Shown here piece by piece: positions 23,998-37,442 of a DNA stretch of 64,000 nt. A model generated the notes under the pieces. That model had not been told where the DNA came from and searched no databases. It saw only the letters and a program-made list of their open reading frames with translations. The translations under genes and the position numbers were made by a program. Within the stretch, counting starts at the first letter, position 1, and each line of letters starts with the position of its first letter. The DNA comes from Glandiceps talaboti (Eukaryota > Hemichordata > Enteropneusta > Spengelidae): positions 20,736,740 through 20,800,739 of the forward strand of contig NC_135561.1 in NCBI RefSeq assembly GCF_964340395.1. The letters are read 5' to 3'.

Positions 23998-25067
23998 GTA
24001 AGTAATATTTTTTACAGTACCCATGTCAAGAGACAATGCTAGTGCATTAAGCATATGGAGTTCTCTTAATCATTCAGGTCCTCAGCCTCGCCCTGGCAAA
24101 GGACAATTCATGACTTGATGAATATTAATGTGCATGAATAATTCACAGTGATATTCATGAAATATTATGGCTCAAAATATTAAAAATGATGTGTATCAAT
24201 ATTTGATGAAAGTTGATGAAAAAGAAATATATGATTGAACTTTTGATGCACATTCATGAATTGATTTAAATACATGAAACATTCATCATAATTGAATATT
24301 TCATGAAATGAAGCAGTTCATAATAATTGTAGTATTGAATAGTATGTGAAGTTATAATTGGTAAATGTGATACTGTAAAATTCATTTTAACATATATACT
24401 AGGATGAAAATTTGAACCTTTTTGATGTAAGGTATTACACATTGCCAAAAGTCACACTAGCCAACAACTACCAGCACTGCTTGTCAAGATGGTAACTATA
24501 TAAAGTTGAATATTTTGACCATACAAGCTTAACATTTCACTAGGACTACATATTTTCTATTAATGCACCAAGTATTATTTCAATCGTAGCAAAATTTCTG
24601 GATATATACAAAGAAAAGTAAGAGAACATGCTCACCACTTCTGACAAAACAAGTGTTCTGATGATCGCTCCTAGCCCATACCAACAACTTCATCCCTGCA
24701 AACATACAGCCAATTACAACGGAAATAGAATGACCGTGCATTCCCACTGATAAAGGATTTTTCCAAATGCTCTTTACTGAAGAACAGGTGTAGCCTAATA
24801 GGCATGGCAACACATGTGTTTATAAGTTGGTGGCTTTGTAACAGTTAATAGATTGTAGACAGTATCATTAAAATGGTTAAGAATGCAGAGGACAGCTTCA
24901 TTGATAATTCGTTTAAGTTTGAAGACACTTTCATTATGTCAAAAACTAGCCTTTTAATGAAAGAGTTGAATTGAGAGCACTGTTGAAACAGTGGGGATTA
25001 GATACCGGGGAGTATAACTGTACATAATGATAACTACTCTTGACTTTCCTTTTAAAAAATAAAGCAG
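23998..25067. other. Intron, no gene
   Basis: Around 24110-24310 the words ATTCATGAA and TTCATGAAAT recur in both orientations, giving a loosely palindromic AT-rich patch. No other structure seen. Confidence 0.4.
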
Positions 25068-25187
25068 ATGCATGTAAAACCAGTGACAATTATCAATGTG
25101 ACGATGGTGAATGTATTCCAAGATATTGGCTTTGTGATGGCATGTATGACTGTCATTCGAAAGAAGATGAAACACTTTGTTCTTTCT
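25068..25187 (+). CDS. LDLa module 7 exon
   Basis: The acceptor is ATAAAGCAG (the pyrimidine tract lies about 15 bp upstream) and the donor TTTCT|GTAAGT; 120 nt, phase 1-1. The module is near-canonical: ACKTSDNYQC, GECIPRYWLCDGMYDC, EDETLC, with all cysteines and calcium ligands. It is followed by the intron that holds the 9-kb minisatellite. Confidence 0.92.
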
Positions 25188-25696
25188 GTAAGTATATTTT
25201 GCATATCTTACTAATATTCACAAAGAAAGTAGAAAGGTACAAGGTAGGGATACCCTTTAAAGGTCAGGCATTTGTACAAAGATACACCTGTTACAATCCA
25301 TGCTACACTCCAACCAATGATTTTAAAGCAGTTCTTATCATGCATTCTACATGAAATTCAAACTTTGAATGAAGAAAAAATACAGCAAATGAAATCCGCA
25401 ATACAGTATTTACAATTTACTCATCTATTATGTACTTCATGTAAGACAAATTTCCTTTAAATCTAACTTCTTGAAATCCCCCCCCCCCCCCCCAAAAAAA
25501 GAAAAAAAATCTTGGTCCTTTTGAAACAATCAAAATAGATTTTCAAATAGATTTTAAGGATTATATATAATGGACGGTCAAAATATTTTTTGTTTTTAAA
25601 TTCTGGAAATTGTTTGAAATAATATCGGATCATGGTTCACAGTGACAGATACACATAAAAAGGAAAGACATTACATCCACAAATGATATTGCACAT
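25188..25696. other. Intron left of the minisatellite
   Basis: Unique sequence with a 16-base C run at 25478-25493 followed by an A run. No coding signal. Confidence 0.5.
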
Positions 25697-28600
25697 ATCA
25701 AAGGTACATAAGAAGTAACAACATAAAGTATAAAATAGTGATAAAAGGTACATATGAAGTAACAACATAAAGTATAAAGTAGTAATAAAAGGTACATATG
25801 AAGTGACAACATATTAAGTATAAAGTAGTAATAAAAGGTACATACGAAGTAACTGCATAAAGTATAAAATAGTGATAAAAGGTACATATGAAGTAACAAC
25901 ATAAAGTATAAAGTAGTAATAAAAGGTACATACGAAGTAACTGCATAAAGTATAAAATAGTGATAAAAGGTACATATGAAGTAACAACATAAAGTATAAA
26001 ATAGTGATAAAAATTACATATGAAGTAACAACATAAAGTATAAAGTAGTAATAAAAGGTACATACGAAGTAACTGCATAAAGTATAAAATAGTGATAAAA
26101 GGTACATATGAAGTAACAACATAAAGTATAAAATAGTGATAAAAGGTACATACGAAGTAACTGCATAAAGTATAAAATAGTAATGAAGTGACAACATAAA
26201 GTATAAAGTAGTGATAAAAGGTACATATGAAGTAACAACATAAAGTATAAAATAGTGATAAAAGGTACATATGAAGTGACAACATAAAGTATAAAATAGT
26301 AATAAAAGGTACATATGAAGTAACAACATAAAGTATAAAATAGTAATAAAAGGTACATATGAAGTGACAACATAAAGTATAAAATAGTGATAAAAGGTAC
26401 ATATGAAGTAACAACATAAAGTATAAAGTAGTAATAAAAGGTACATATGAAGTGACAACATAAAGTATAAAATAGTAATAAAAGGTACATATGAAGTGAC
26501 AACATAAAGTATAAAATAGTAATAAAAGGTACATATGAAGTGACAACATAAAATAGTGATAAAAGGTACATATGAAGTGACAACATAAAGTATAAAATAG
26601 TGATAAAAGGTACATATGAAGTGACAACATAAAGTATAAAATAGTAATAAAAGGTACATATGAAGTGACAACATAAAGTATAAAGTAGTAATAAAAGGTA
26701 CATATGAAGTGACAACATAAAGTATAAAATAGTAATAAAAGGTACATATGAAGTGACAACATAAAGTATAAAATAGTAATAAAAGGTACATATGAAGTGA
26801 CAACATAAAATAGTAATAAAAGGTACATACGAAGTAACAACATAAAGTATAAAATAGTAATAAAAGGTACATATGAAGTGACAACATAAAATAGTAATAA
26901 AAGGTACATATGAAGTAACAACATAAAGTATAAAATAGTGATAAAAGGTACATATGAAGTGACAACATAAAGTATAAAATAGTAATAAAAGGTACATATG
27001 AAGTGACAACATAAAGTATAAAATAGTAATAAAAGGTACATATGAAGTGACAACATAAAGTATAAAATAGTAATAAAAGGTACATATGAAGTGACAACAT
27101 AAAGTATAAAGTAGTAATAAAAGGTACATATGAAGTGACAACATAAAGTATAAAATAGTAATAAAAGGTACATATGAAGTGACAACATAAAGTATAAAAT
27201 AGTAATAAAAGGTACATATGAAGTGACAACATAAAATAGTAATAAAAGGTACATACGAAGTAACAACATAAAGTATAAAATAGTAATAAAAGGTACATAT
27301 GAAGTGACAACATAAAATAGTAATAAAAGGTACATATGAAGTAACAACATAAAGTATAAAATAGTAATAAAAGGTACATATGAAGTAACAACATAAAGTA
27401 TAAAATAGTAATAAAAGGTACATATGAAGTGACAACATAAAGTATAAAGTAGTAATAAAAGGTACATATGAAGTGACAACATAAAGTATAAAATAGTAAT
27501 AAAAGGTACATATGAAGTGACAACATAAAGTATAAAGTAGTAATAAAAGGTACATATGAAGTGACAACATAAAGTATAAAATAGTAATAAAAGGTACATA
27601 TGAAGTAACAACATAAAGTATAAAATAGTAATAAAAGGTACATATGAAGTGACAACATAAAGTATAAAGTAGTGATAAAAGGTACATATGAAGTAACAAC
27701 ATAAAGTATAAAATAGTAATAAAAGGTACATATGAAGTGACAACATAAAGTATAAAGTAGTGATAAAAGGTACATATGAAGTAACAACATAAAGTATAAA
27801 ATAGTGATAAAAGGTACATATGAAGTAACAACATAAAGTATAAAGTAGTGATAAAAGGTACATATGAAGTGACAACATAAAGTATAAAATAGTAATAAAA
27901 GGTACATATGAAGTAACAACATAAAGTATAAAATAGTAATAAAAGGTACATATGAAGTGACAACATAAAGTATAAAATAGTAATAAAAGGTACATATGAA
28001 GTAACAACATAAAGTATAAAATAGTGATAAAAGGTACATATGAAGTAACAACATAAAGTATAAAATAGTAATAAAAGGTACATATGAAGTAACAACATAA
28101 AGTATAAAATAGTGATAAAAGGTACATATGAAGTAACAACATAAAGTATAAAATAGTAATAAAAGGTACATATGAAGTGACAACATAAAGTATAAAGTAG
28201 TAATAAAAGGTACATATGAAGTGACAACATAAAGTATAAAGTAGTAATAAAAGGTACATATGAAGTAACAACATAAAGTATAAAATAGTGATAAAAGGTA
28301 CATATGAAGTGACAACATAAAGTATAAAGTAGTAATAAAAGGTACATATGAAGTGACAACATAAAGTATAAAGTAGTGATAAAAGGTACATATGAAGTGA
28401 CAACATAAAGTATAAAATAGTAATAAAAGGTACATATGAAGTAACAACATAAAGTATAAAATAGTGATAAAAGGTACATATGAAGTAACAACATAAAGTA
28501 TAAAATAGTAATAAAAGGTACATACGAAGTAACAACATAAAGTATAAAATAGTAATAAAAGGTACATATGAAGTAACAACATAAAGTATAAAATAGTGAT

Positions 28601-31600
28601 AAAAGGTACATATGAAGTGACAACATAAAGTATAAAAGTGATAAAAGGTACATATGAAGTAACTGCATAAAGTATAAAATAGTGATAAAATTACATATGA
28701 AGTAACAACATAAAGTATAAAATAGTAATAAAAGGTACATATGAAGTGACAACATAAAGTATAAAATAGTAATAAAAGGTACATACGAAGTAACAACATA
28801 AAGTATAAAATAGTGATAAAAGGTACATATGAAGTAACAACATAAAGTATAAAGTAGTAATAAAAGGTACATACGAAGTGACTGCATAAAGTATAAAATA
28901 GTGATAAAATTACATATGAAGTAACAACATAAAGTATAAAATAGTAATAAAAGGTACATATGAAGTGACAACATAAAGTATAAAGTAGTGATAAAAGGTA
29001 CATATGAAGTAACAACATAAAGTATAAAATAGTGATAAAAGGTACATATGAAGTAACAACATAAAGTATAAAATAGTAATAAAAGGTACATATGAAGTAA
29101 CAACATAAAGTATAAAATAGTGATAAAAGTTACATTTGAAGTAACAACATAAAGTATAAAATAGTGATAAAAATTACATATGAAGTAACAACATAAAGTA
29201 TAAAATAGTAATAAAAGGTACATATGAAGTGACAACATAAAGTATAAAGTAGTAATAAAAGGTACATATGAAGTGACAACATAAAGTATAAAATAGTAAT
29301 AAAAGGTACATATGAAGTGACAACATAAAGTATAAAATAGTAATAAAAGGTACATATGAAGTAACAACATAAAGTATAAAATAGTGATAAAAGGTACATA
29401 TGAAGTAACAACATAAAGTATAAAATAGTAATAAAAGGTACATACGAAGTAACAACATAAAGTATAAAGTAGTAATAAAAGGTACATATGAAGTAACAAC
29501 ATAAAGTATAAAGTAGTAATAAAAGGTACATACGAAGTAACTGCATAAAGTATAAAATAGTGATAAAAGGTACATATGAAGTGACAACATAAAGTATAAA
29601 ATAGTAATAAAAGGTACATATGAAGTGACAACATAAAGTATAAAATAGTAATAAAAGGTACATATGAAGTGACAACATAAAGTATAAAATAGTAATAAAA
29701 GGTACGTATGAAGTGACAACATAAAGTATAAAATAGTAATAAAAGGTACATATGAAGTAACAACATAAAGTATAAAGTAGTGATAAAAGGTACATACGAA
29801 GTAACAACATAAAGTATAAAAGTGATAAAAGGTACATACGAAGTAACAACATAAAGTATAAAATAGTGATAAAATTACATATGAAGTAACAACATAAAGT
29901 ATAAAATAGTAATAAAAGGTACATACGAAGTAACAACATAAAGTATAAAATAGTAATAAAAGGTACATATGAAGTGACAACATAAAGTATAAAGTAGTAA
30001 TAAAAATTACATATGAAGTAACAACATAAAGTATAAAATAGTGATAAAAGGTACATACGAAGTAACAACATAAAGTATAAAATAGTGATAAAAGGTACAT
30101 ATGAAGTAACAACATAAAGTATAAAATAGTAATAAAAGGTACATACGAAGTAACAACATAAAGTATAAAATAGTAATAAAAGGTACATATGAAGTAACAA
30201 CATAAAGTATAAAATAGTGATAAAAGGTACATATGAAGTGACAACATAAAGTATAAAAGTGATAAAAGGTACATATGAAGTAACTGCATAAAGTATAAAA
30301 TAGTGATAAAATTACATATGAAGTAACAACATAAAGTATAAAATAGTGATAAAAGGTACATATGAAGTAACAACATAAAGTATAAAATAGTAATAAAAGG
30401 TACATACGAAGTAACAACATAAAGTATAAAGTAGTAATAAAAGGTACATATGAAGTAACAACATAAAGTATAAAGTAGTAATAAAAGGTACATACGAAGT
30501 AACTGCATAAAGTATAAAATAGTGATAAAAGGTACATATGAAGTGACAACATAAAGTATAAAATAGTAATAAAAGGTACATATGAAGTGACAACATAAAG
30601 TATAAAATAGTAATAAAAGGTACATATGAAGTGACAACATAAAGTATAAAATAGTAATAAAAGGTACATATGAAGTGACAACATAAAGTATAAAATAGTA
30701 ATAAAAGGTACATATGAAGTAACAACATAAAGTATAAAGTAGTGATAAAAGGTACATACGAAGTAACAACATAAAGTATAAAAGTGATAAAAGGTACATA
30801 CGAAGTAACAACATAAAGTATAAAATAGTGATAAAATTACATATGAAGTAACAACATAAAGTATAAAATAGTAATAAAAGGTACATACGAAGTAACAACA
30901 TAAAGTATAAAATAGTAATAAAAGGTACATATGAAGTGACAACATAAAGTATAAAGTAGTAATAAAAATTACATATGAAGTAACAACATAAAGTATAAAA
31001 TAGTGATAAAAGGTACATACGAAGTAACAACATAAAGTATAAAATAGTAATAAAAGGTACATATGAAGTAACAACATAAAGTATAAAATAGTGATAAAAG
31101 GTACATACGAAGTAACAACATAAAGTATAAAATAGTAATAAAAGGTACATATGAAGTAACAACATAAAGTATAAAATAGTAATAAAAGGTACATACGAAG
31201 TAACTGCATAAAGTATAAAATAGTGATAAAATTACATATGAAGTAACAACATAAAGTATAAAATAGTAATAAAAGGTACATATGAAGTGACAACATAAAG
31301 TATAAAGTAGTGATAAAAGGTACATACGAAGTAACTGCATAAAGTATAAAATAGTGATAAAATTACATATGAAGTAACAACATAAAGTATAAAATAGTAA
31401 TAAAAGGTACATATGAAGTGACAACATAAAGTATAAAATAGTAATAAAAGGTACATATGAAGTGACAACATAAAGTATAAAATAGTAATAAAAGGTACAT
31501 ATGAAGTGACAACATAAAGTATAAAGTAGTGATAAAAGGTACATATGAAGTAACAACATAAAGTATAAAATAGTGATAAAAGGTACATATGAAGTGACAA

Positions 31601-34600
31601 CATAAAGTATAAAATAGTGATAAAAATTACATATGAAGTAACAACATAAAGTATAAAGTAGTGATAAAAGGTACATATGAAGTAACAACATAAAGTATAA
31701 AATAGTGATAAAAGGTACATATGAAGTAACAACATAAAGTATAAAATAGTAATAAAAGGTACATATGAAGTAACAACATAAAGTATAAAATAGTGATAAA
31801 AGGTACATATGAAGTAACAACATAAAGTATAAAATAGTGATAAAAATTACATATGAAGTAACAACATAAAGTATAAAATAGTGATAAAAGGTACATATGA
31901 AGTAACAACATAAAGTATAAAATAGTGATAAAAGGTACATATGAAGTAACAACATAAAGTATAAAATAGTGATAAAAATTACATATGAAGTAACAACATA
32001 AAGTATAAAATAGTGATAAAAGGTACATACGAAGTAACAACATAAAGTATAAAATAGTGATAAAAAAGGTACATACGAAGTAACAACATAAAGTATAAAA
32101 TAGTAATAAAAATTACATATGAAGTAACAACATAAAGTATAAAGTAGTGATAAAAGGTACATATGAAGTAACAACATAAAGTATAAAATAGTGATAAAAG
32201 GTACATATGAAGTGACAACATAAAGTATAAAATAGTGATAAAAATTACATATGAAGTAACAACATAAAGTATAAAGTAGTGATAAAAGGTACATATGAAG
32301 TAACAACATAAAGTATAAAATAGTGATAAAAGGTACATATGAAGTAACAACATAAAGTATAAAATAGTAATAAAAGGTACATATGAAGTAACAACATAAA
32401 GTATAAAATAGTGATAAAAGGTACATATGAAGTAACAACATAAAGTATAAAATAGTGATAAAAATTACATATGAAGTAACAACATAAAGTATAAAATAGT
32501 GATAAAAGGTACATATGAAGTAACAACATAAAGTATAAAATAGTGATAAAAGGTACATATGAAGTAACAACATAAAGTATAAAATAGTAATAAAAGGTAC
32601 ATATGAAGTGACAACATAAAATAGTAATAAAAGGTACATACGAAGTAACAACATAAAGTATAAAATAGTAATAAAGGGTACATATGAAGTGACAACATAA
32701 AGTATAAAATAGTAATAAAAGGTACATATGAAGTGACAACATAAAATAGTAATAAAAGGTACATATGAAGTGACAACATAAAGTATAAAGTAGTGATAAA
32801 AGGTACATACGAAGTAACTGCATAAAGTATAAAATAGTAATAAAAGGTACATATGAAGTAACTGCATAAAGTATAAAATAGTAATAAAGGTACATATGAA
32901 GTGACAACATAAAGTATAAAGTAGTGATAAAAGGTACATATGAAGTAACAACATAAAGTATAAAATAGTGATAAAAATTACATATGAAGTAACAACATAA
33001 AGTATAAAATAGTGATAAAAGGTACATATGAAGTAACAACATAAAGTATAAAATAGTAATAAAAGGTACATATGAAGTAACAACATAAAATAGTAATAAA
33101 AGGTACATACGAAGTAACAACATAAAGTATAAAGTAGTAATAAAAGGTACATATGAAGTGACAACATAAAGTATAAAGTAGTGATAAAAGGTACATATGA
33201 AGTGACAACATAAAGTATAAAGTAGTAATAAAAGGTACATATGAAGTGACAACATAAAGTATAAAATAGTAATAAAAGGTACATATGAAGTAACAATATA
33301 AAGTATAAAATAGTGATAAAAGGTACATATGAAGTGACAACATAAAGTATAAAATAGTAATAAAAGGTACATATGAAGTAACAACATAAAGTATAAAATA
33401 GTGATAAAAGGTACATATGAAGTAACAACATAAAGTATAAAATAGTGATAAAAGGTACATATGAAGTGACAACATAAAGTATAAAGTAGTAATAAAAGGT
33501 ACATATGAAGTAACAACATAAAATAGTAATAAAAGGTACATATGAAGTAACAACATAAAGTATAAAATAGTGATAAAAGGTACATATGAAGTAACAACAT
33601 AAAGTATAAAATAGTAATAAAAGGTACATACGAAGTAACAACATAAAGTATAAAATAGTGATAAAAGGTACATATGAAGTAACAACATAAAGTATAAAAT
33701 AGTAATAAAAGGTACATACGAAGTAACAACATAAAGTATAAAATAGTAATAAAAGGTACATACGAAGTAACTGCATAAAGTATAAAATAGTGATAAAAGG
33801 TACATATGAAGTGACAACATAAAGTATAAAGTAGTAATAAAAGGTACATATGAAGTGACAACATAAAATAGTGATAAAAGGTACATACGAAGTAACTGCA
33901 TAAAGTATAAAATAGTGATAAAAGGTACATATGAAGTAACAACATAAAGTATAAAGTAGTAATAAAAGGTACATATGAAGTGACAACATAAAATAGTGAT
34001 AAAAGGTACATACGAAGTAACAACATAAAGTATAAAATAGTAATAAAGGTACATATGAAGTGACAACATAAAATAGTAATAAAAGGTACATATGAAGTGA
34101 CAACATAAAGTATAAAATAGTGATAAAAGGTACATACGAAGTAACAACATAAAGTATAATAGTAATAAAAGGTACATATGAAGTGACAACATAAAGTATA
34201 AAGTAGTAATAAAAGGTACATATGAAGTAACAACATAAAGTATAAAATAGTAATAAAAGGTACATATGAAGTGACAACATAAAGTATAAAATAGTAATAA
34301 AAGGTACATATGAAGTGACAACATAAAGTATAAAATAGTAATAAAAGGTACATATGAAGTAACAACATAAAGTATAAAATAGTGATAAAAGGTACATATG
34401 AAGTAACAACATAAAGTATAAAATAGTAATAAAAGGTACATATGAAGTAACAACATAAAGTATAAAGTAGTGATAAAAGGTACATACGAAGTAACAACAT
34501 AAAGTATAATAGTAATAAAAGGTACATATGAAGTGACAACATAAAGTATAAAGTAGTGATAAAAGGTACATATGAAGTAACAACATAAAGTATAAAATAG

Positions 34601-34698
34601 TAATAAAAGGTACATATGAAGTAACAACATAAAGTATAAAATAGTAATAAAAGGTACATATGAAGTGACAACATAAAGTATAAAATAGTGATAAAAGT
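25697..34698. repeat. Minisatellite array, 44-bp unit, about 205 copies (9 kb)
   Basis: The consensus unit begins GGTACATATGAAGTGACAAC, continues ATAAAGTATAAAATAGTAAT and ends AAAA (44 bp). Frequent variants: GTAAC for GTGAC, CTGCA for CAACA, TACGAAG for TATGAAG, AGTGAT for AGTAAT, ATTACAT for GGTACAT. There is also a short 37-bp class that lacks GTATAAA. Edges decay into unit-like but diverged sequence (for example 34698-34740). The array lies wholly inside the intron between LDLa 7 and LDLa 8. Minus-strand open frames of up to about 1280 codons run through it, because the unit has no stop in any minus frame; they are not genes. Confidence 0.97.
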
Positions 34699-36555
34699 AG
34701 ATGATACACATGAAAGATAATAGAAGCAATATAATAAAGATAAACCATAATAATGTTGAGCTGTAAATGTTGACTCTGAGGTGTAAATCTTGGTACAAGT
34801 ATGTAAATGGAACAATGCAATGAGGAATTTGGTAAGGCATAAGGTATGTGACTGGTTGCTGGAAGATAGATAATGCAAAGCTAATAAGAATCCAGCAACG
34901 CCCCCCCCCCCCTCCCAGCCCATCCCCTCTGAAATAGTTCATAGATCAGGGCCGTAGCCTGACCAAATTGCCAAGGGGGGCAGAACTTTGTCTTGGTGCA
35001 ATCTTGCATTTAAAATTTAGAAAAGTGCTAATTTACATAAATTTGCATGCAATTTATATAATATCTATTTGAGCATACGCAATTTAATATCATATGTAAG
35101 GTCAGAAAAAAATGCTGGTCAACGGGTAACCTAACAATTTACGGTTAAACAGATTGTAGTTCCTCTCTTCTCAAAAGATGTTAAGCCCCGCCAAATGAAT
35201 CTCAAGCATTATTTTAGCCACCCCTTCTGTCACCTACACTACAGTGGAGATATAAAATCATATGGTACAATGATGCATTGGAAGGAGACAACTCCAAAGG
35301 TGAAAACAAATTGAAAATAGGAGGCCATTTAGAAGCATAAAATATCAAACCATAGACATAATAAAATACCAGAATTGAAACAATTATGCTATGCATTACA
35401 TATTATTTGGAAGTGTATTTTGTTGTGGCAAAGCTGAAAGATATTATGCGGAAGTGCACATGGTAAATTACTTCTCCTGAAGTTTAATTTGGTTCCGAAA
35501 AATCCCGAATAAAGAGCAAAACATTTCAAGACTTGACTTTTGATGGCCCAATGGTCGTAAACTTTTGTTCAATTCTTGTTAGTGAACATTGGATATTTAA
35601 TCTCAATTCATGCTTGTATGCAACATCAGAGCCAAGTAAACCACTGTATAAGATATTATATTATTTGGAATAGACTCAAATGTATATTGTTACATGTACT
35701 ATTCAGAAAATAGAAGAAATATCCTTAATTTTGAAAAAAAATGCGAAACCCGCATGAGGATAATATTGCCCATCACCAGAAAAAAATATATGGGTAGGTT
35801 GAACAGCTTTTTCATTTTTTCTGGCCTAATGTCGTATCTTTCAAAGTAGTTACCGAAAAGATGTCACATTCAAAGTAAACAAAAATGGATGGTGCTTACT
35901 CAAATAAGTAAAACAACAAAATAATCATTTCTTTACCCAACTCCCAAAACTGTTATGGAAAACGTCGAACACAATTATTGAAAGAAATATCTTCAAATAG
36001 TGGATCTTAAACTGCAGGCATACCTACTTTAATAGTTTTTCAGGGCCACCAAATATTCCAAAAAGAGATCTGCCGTTTTATCAGTATGAAATGTTTTAAT
36101 ATAAGGAGCGAGATGTAAATGAGATCGAGCGCATCTTCGGAGTCACTGCATGCAGCATAAGCAGGCGACCTCACGTCTTTGTTTTTGAGTTTCACACGCT
36201 CACATTATTGTGACTTGCTATCTTCAAATGAAGGAGACTTTCAAGACTCACGGAAAATGCACAGTCTAGTGCATGTGCGCACTTTTTTTGTACTTTCCTG
36301 CACAAAGAATTTTAAATTTGCTGCAGAAAGTTACAATTTTTAACTTGACACATTTTTATTCAGAGTTAAGCCAGGGTACAATAGCGATATAAAATACATA
36401 TTAGCCAGGAGTCAGCAGTGTACATTCACTTTAGTGAACTCAGTATCCATTTAAATCGCGCATGCTAGGAATCATCACGTAAATAATGATTTTAATAGCA
36501 TTGCTATGTATTCAAAAAGTAGCTTTCTTTCTTTCTTTTTTTTCCAAAATCTCAT
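34699..36555. other. Intron right of the minisatellite, no gene
   Basis: Mostly unique AT-rich sequence. A C run lies at 34901-34910 and a CCAAGGGGGGCAG patch near 34970. No RT, transposase or exon motif recognised. Confidence 0.45.
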
Positions 36556-37045
36556 GGGGGGGGGGGGGGGGGCAGCTGGAAGAAAGGTCATTAATATAGA
36601 GAAGGAAAAGTATGGGGCCGAGAATTTACCCCTGAGGTACTCCATGGCTATATGAACCAACCCTGACAAACTGTTTTCTGTTAGACAGGTAACTCTTAAA
36701 CCAGCTATGTAGAGTTTATCTAAGAGTATCTTAATTGTGATCAATGGTATCAATCGCCTTTGACAAGTCAAGATTGATTCCTAATACCACATCCTCTTCA
36801 TCAGTTTTCTGTAGAATTTCTTCAAGGATGTTTATCAATGCCAATTTAGTACTGTACGTTTTTCTAAAACCATATTGATGGGGTAAATCAAGGAATATTT
36901 GTCAAGGAAAGATTAATTAGCTGTCTATACACAATGTTTTCAAAAACTTTGCTGAGTTGTGGAAGGAGTGAAATGGGTCGATAATTATTATATGGGGACC
37001 CATGGGCGTTACCCTGGCAATTGTAAGTGCACCAGGAAAAATGCT
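36556..37045 (-). mobile_element. LINE reverse-transcriptase fragment
   Basis: On the minus strand: NYRPISLLPQLSKVFEN (about 37000-36940), then NLDLSKA.DTIDH, WFKSYLSNRKQFV, GVPQG.ILGPILFLLYIND (about 36640-36580). These are the ordered core motifs of a CR1/L2/jockey-type RT, with stops at several places. It starts next to a 17-base G run (36556-36572) and ends within about 30 bp of the acceptor of the next host exon. Confidence 0.85.
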
Positions 37046-37069
37046 GAATGAAACATTTTTTTCTTTCAG

Positions 37070-37222
37070 TAGGAAATGAATGCCCTGATAAGTCATTCCA
37101 GTGTGATATTTATACATGCATCGACCACATCAATGTTTGTGATTTCATCGATGATTGTGACAATGGGAAGGATGAAATGAATTGTTTTGCATCCTACAGT
37201 AGCTACTCATCTTACGAATACT
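37070..37222 (+). CDS. LDLa module 8 exon with tandem CAGTAG acceptor
   Basis: The polypyrimidine tract TTTTTTTCTTT is followed by CAGTAG, so splicing may occur at 37070 or 37073. Both keep phase 1 and differ by one residue. The donor is ATACT|GTAAGT. Six cysteines are present (NECPDKSFQC, YTCIDHINVCDFIDDC, KDEMNC). A short Ser/Tyr-rich tail (FASYSSYSSYEY) follows the module, unlike the other exons. 153 or 150 nt. Confidence 0.9.
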
Positions 37223-37360
37223 GTAAGTATTCAATGTTCCTTCTGCATGCACATATATGAAATACTGTATTAGCTAGTGTTTGCATCATAACTCAAATTA
37301 GTTTAAGACTTCTTTTCTCGCAATTGTTCAATTTTATTATAAGGCTATCATGTTGTTTTT

Positions 37361-37403
37361 TAGCACAACTGAACTTAGGTTCGGTAGTGCTATAGGCGTG
37401 AAA

Positions 37404-37442
<39 letters not shown>

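Noticed and set aside
24100-24330. ATTCATGAA-rich patch as a regulatory palindrome cluster
   Set aside because: The words are loosely spaced and AT-rich; chance and minor duplication explain them as well.
25698-34923. Several minus-strand open frames of 660-1283 codons, hydrophobic and repetitive
   Set aside because: They are readings of the 44-bp minisatellite, which is stop-free in all three minus frames. The same peptide recurs in every frame; the N-terminal parts run into unrelated flank, and there is no start context or splice support.
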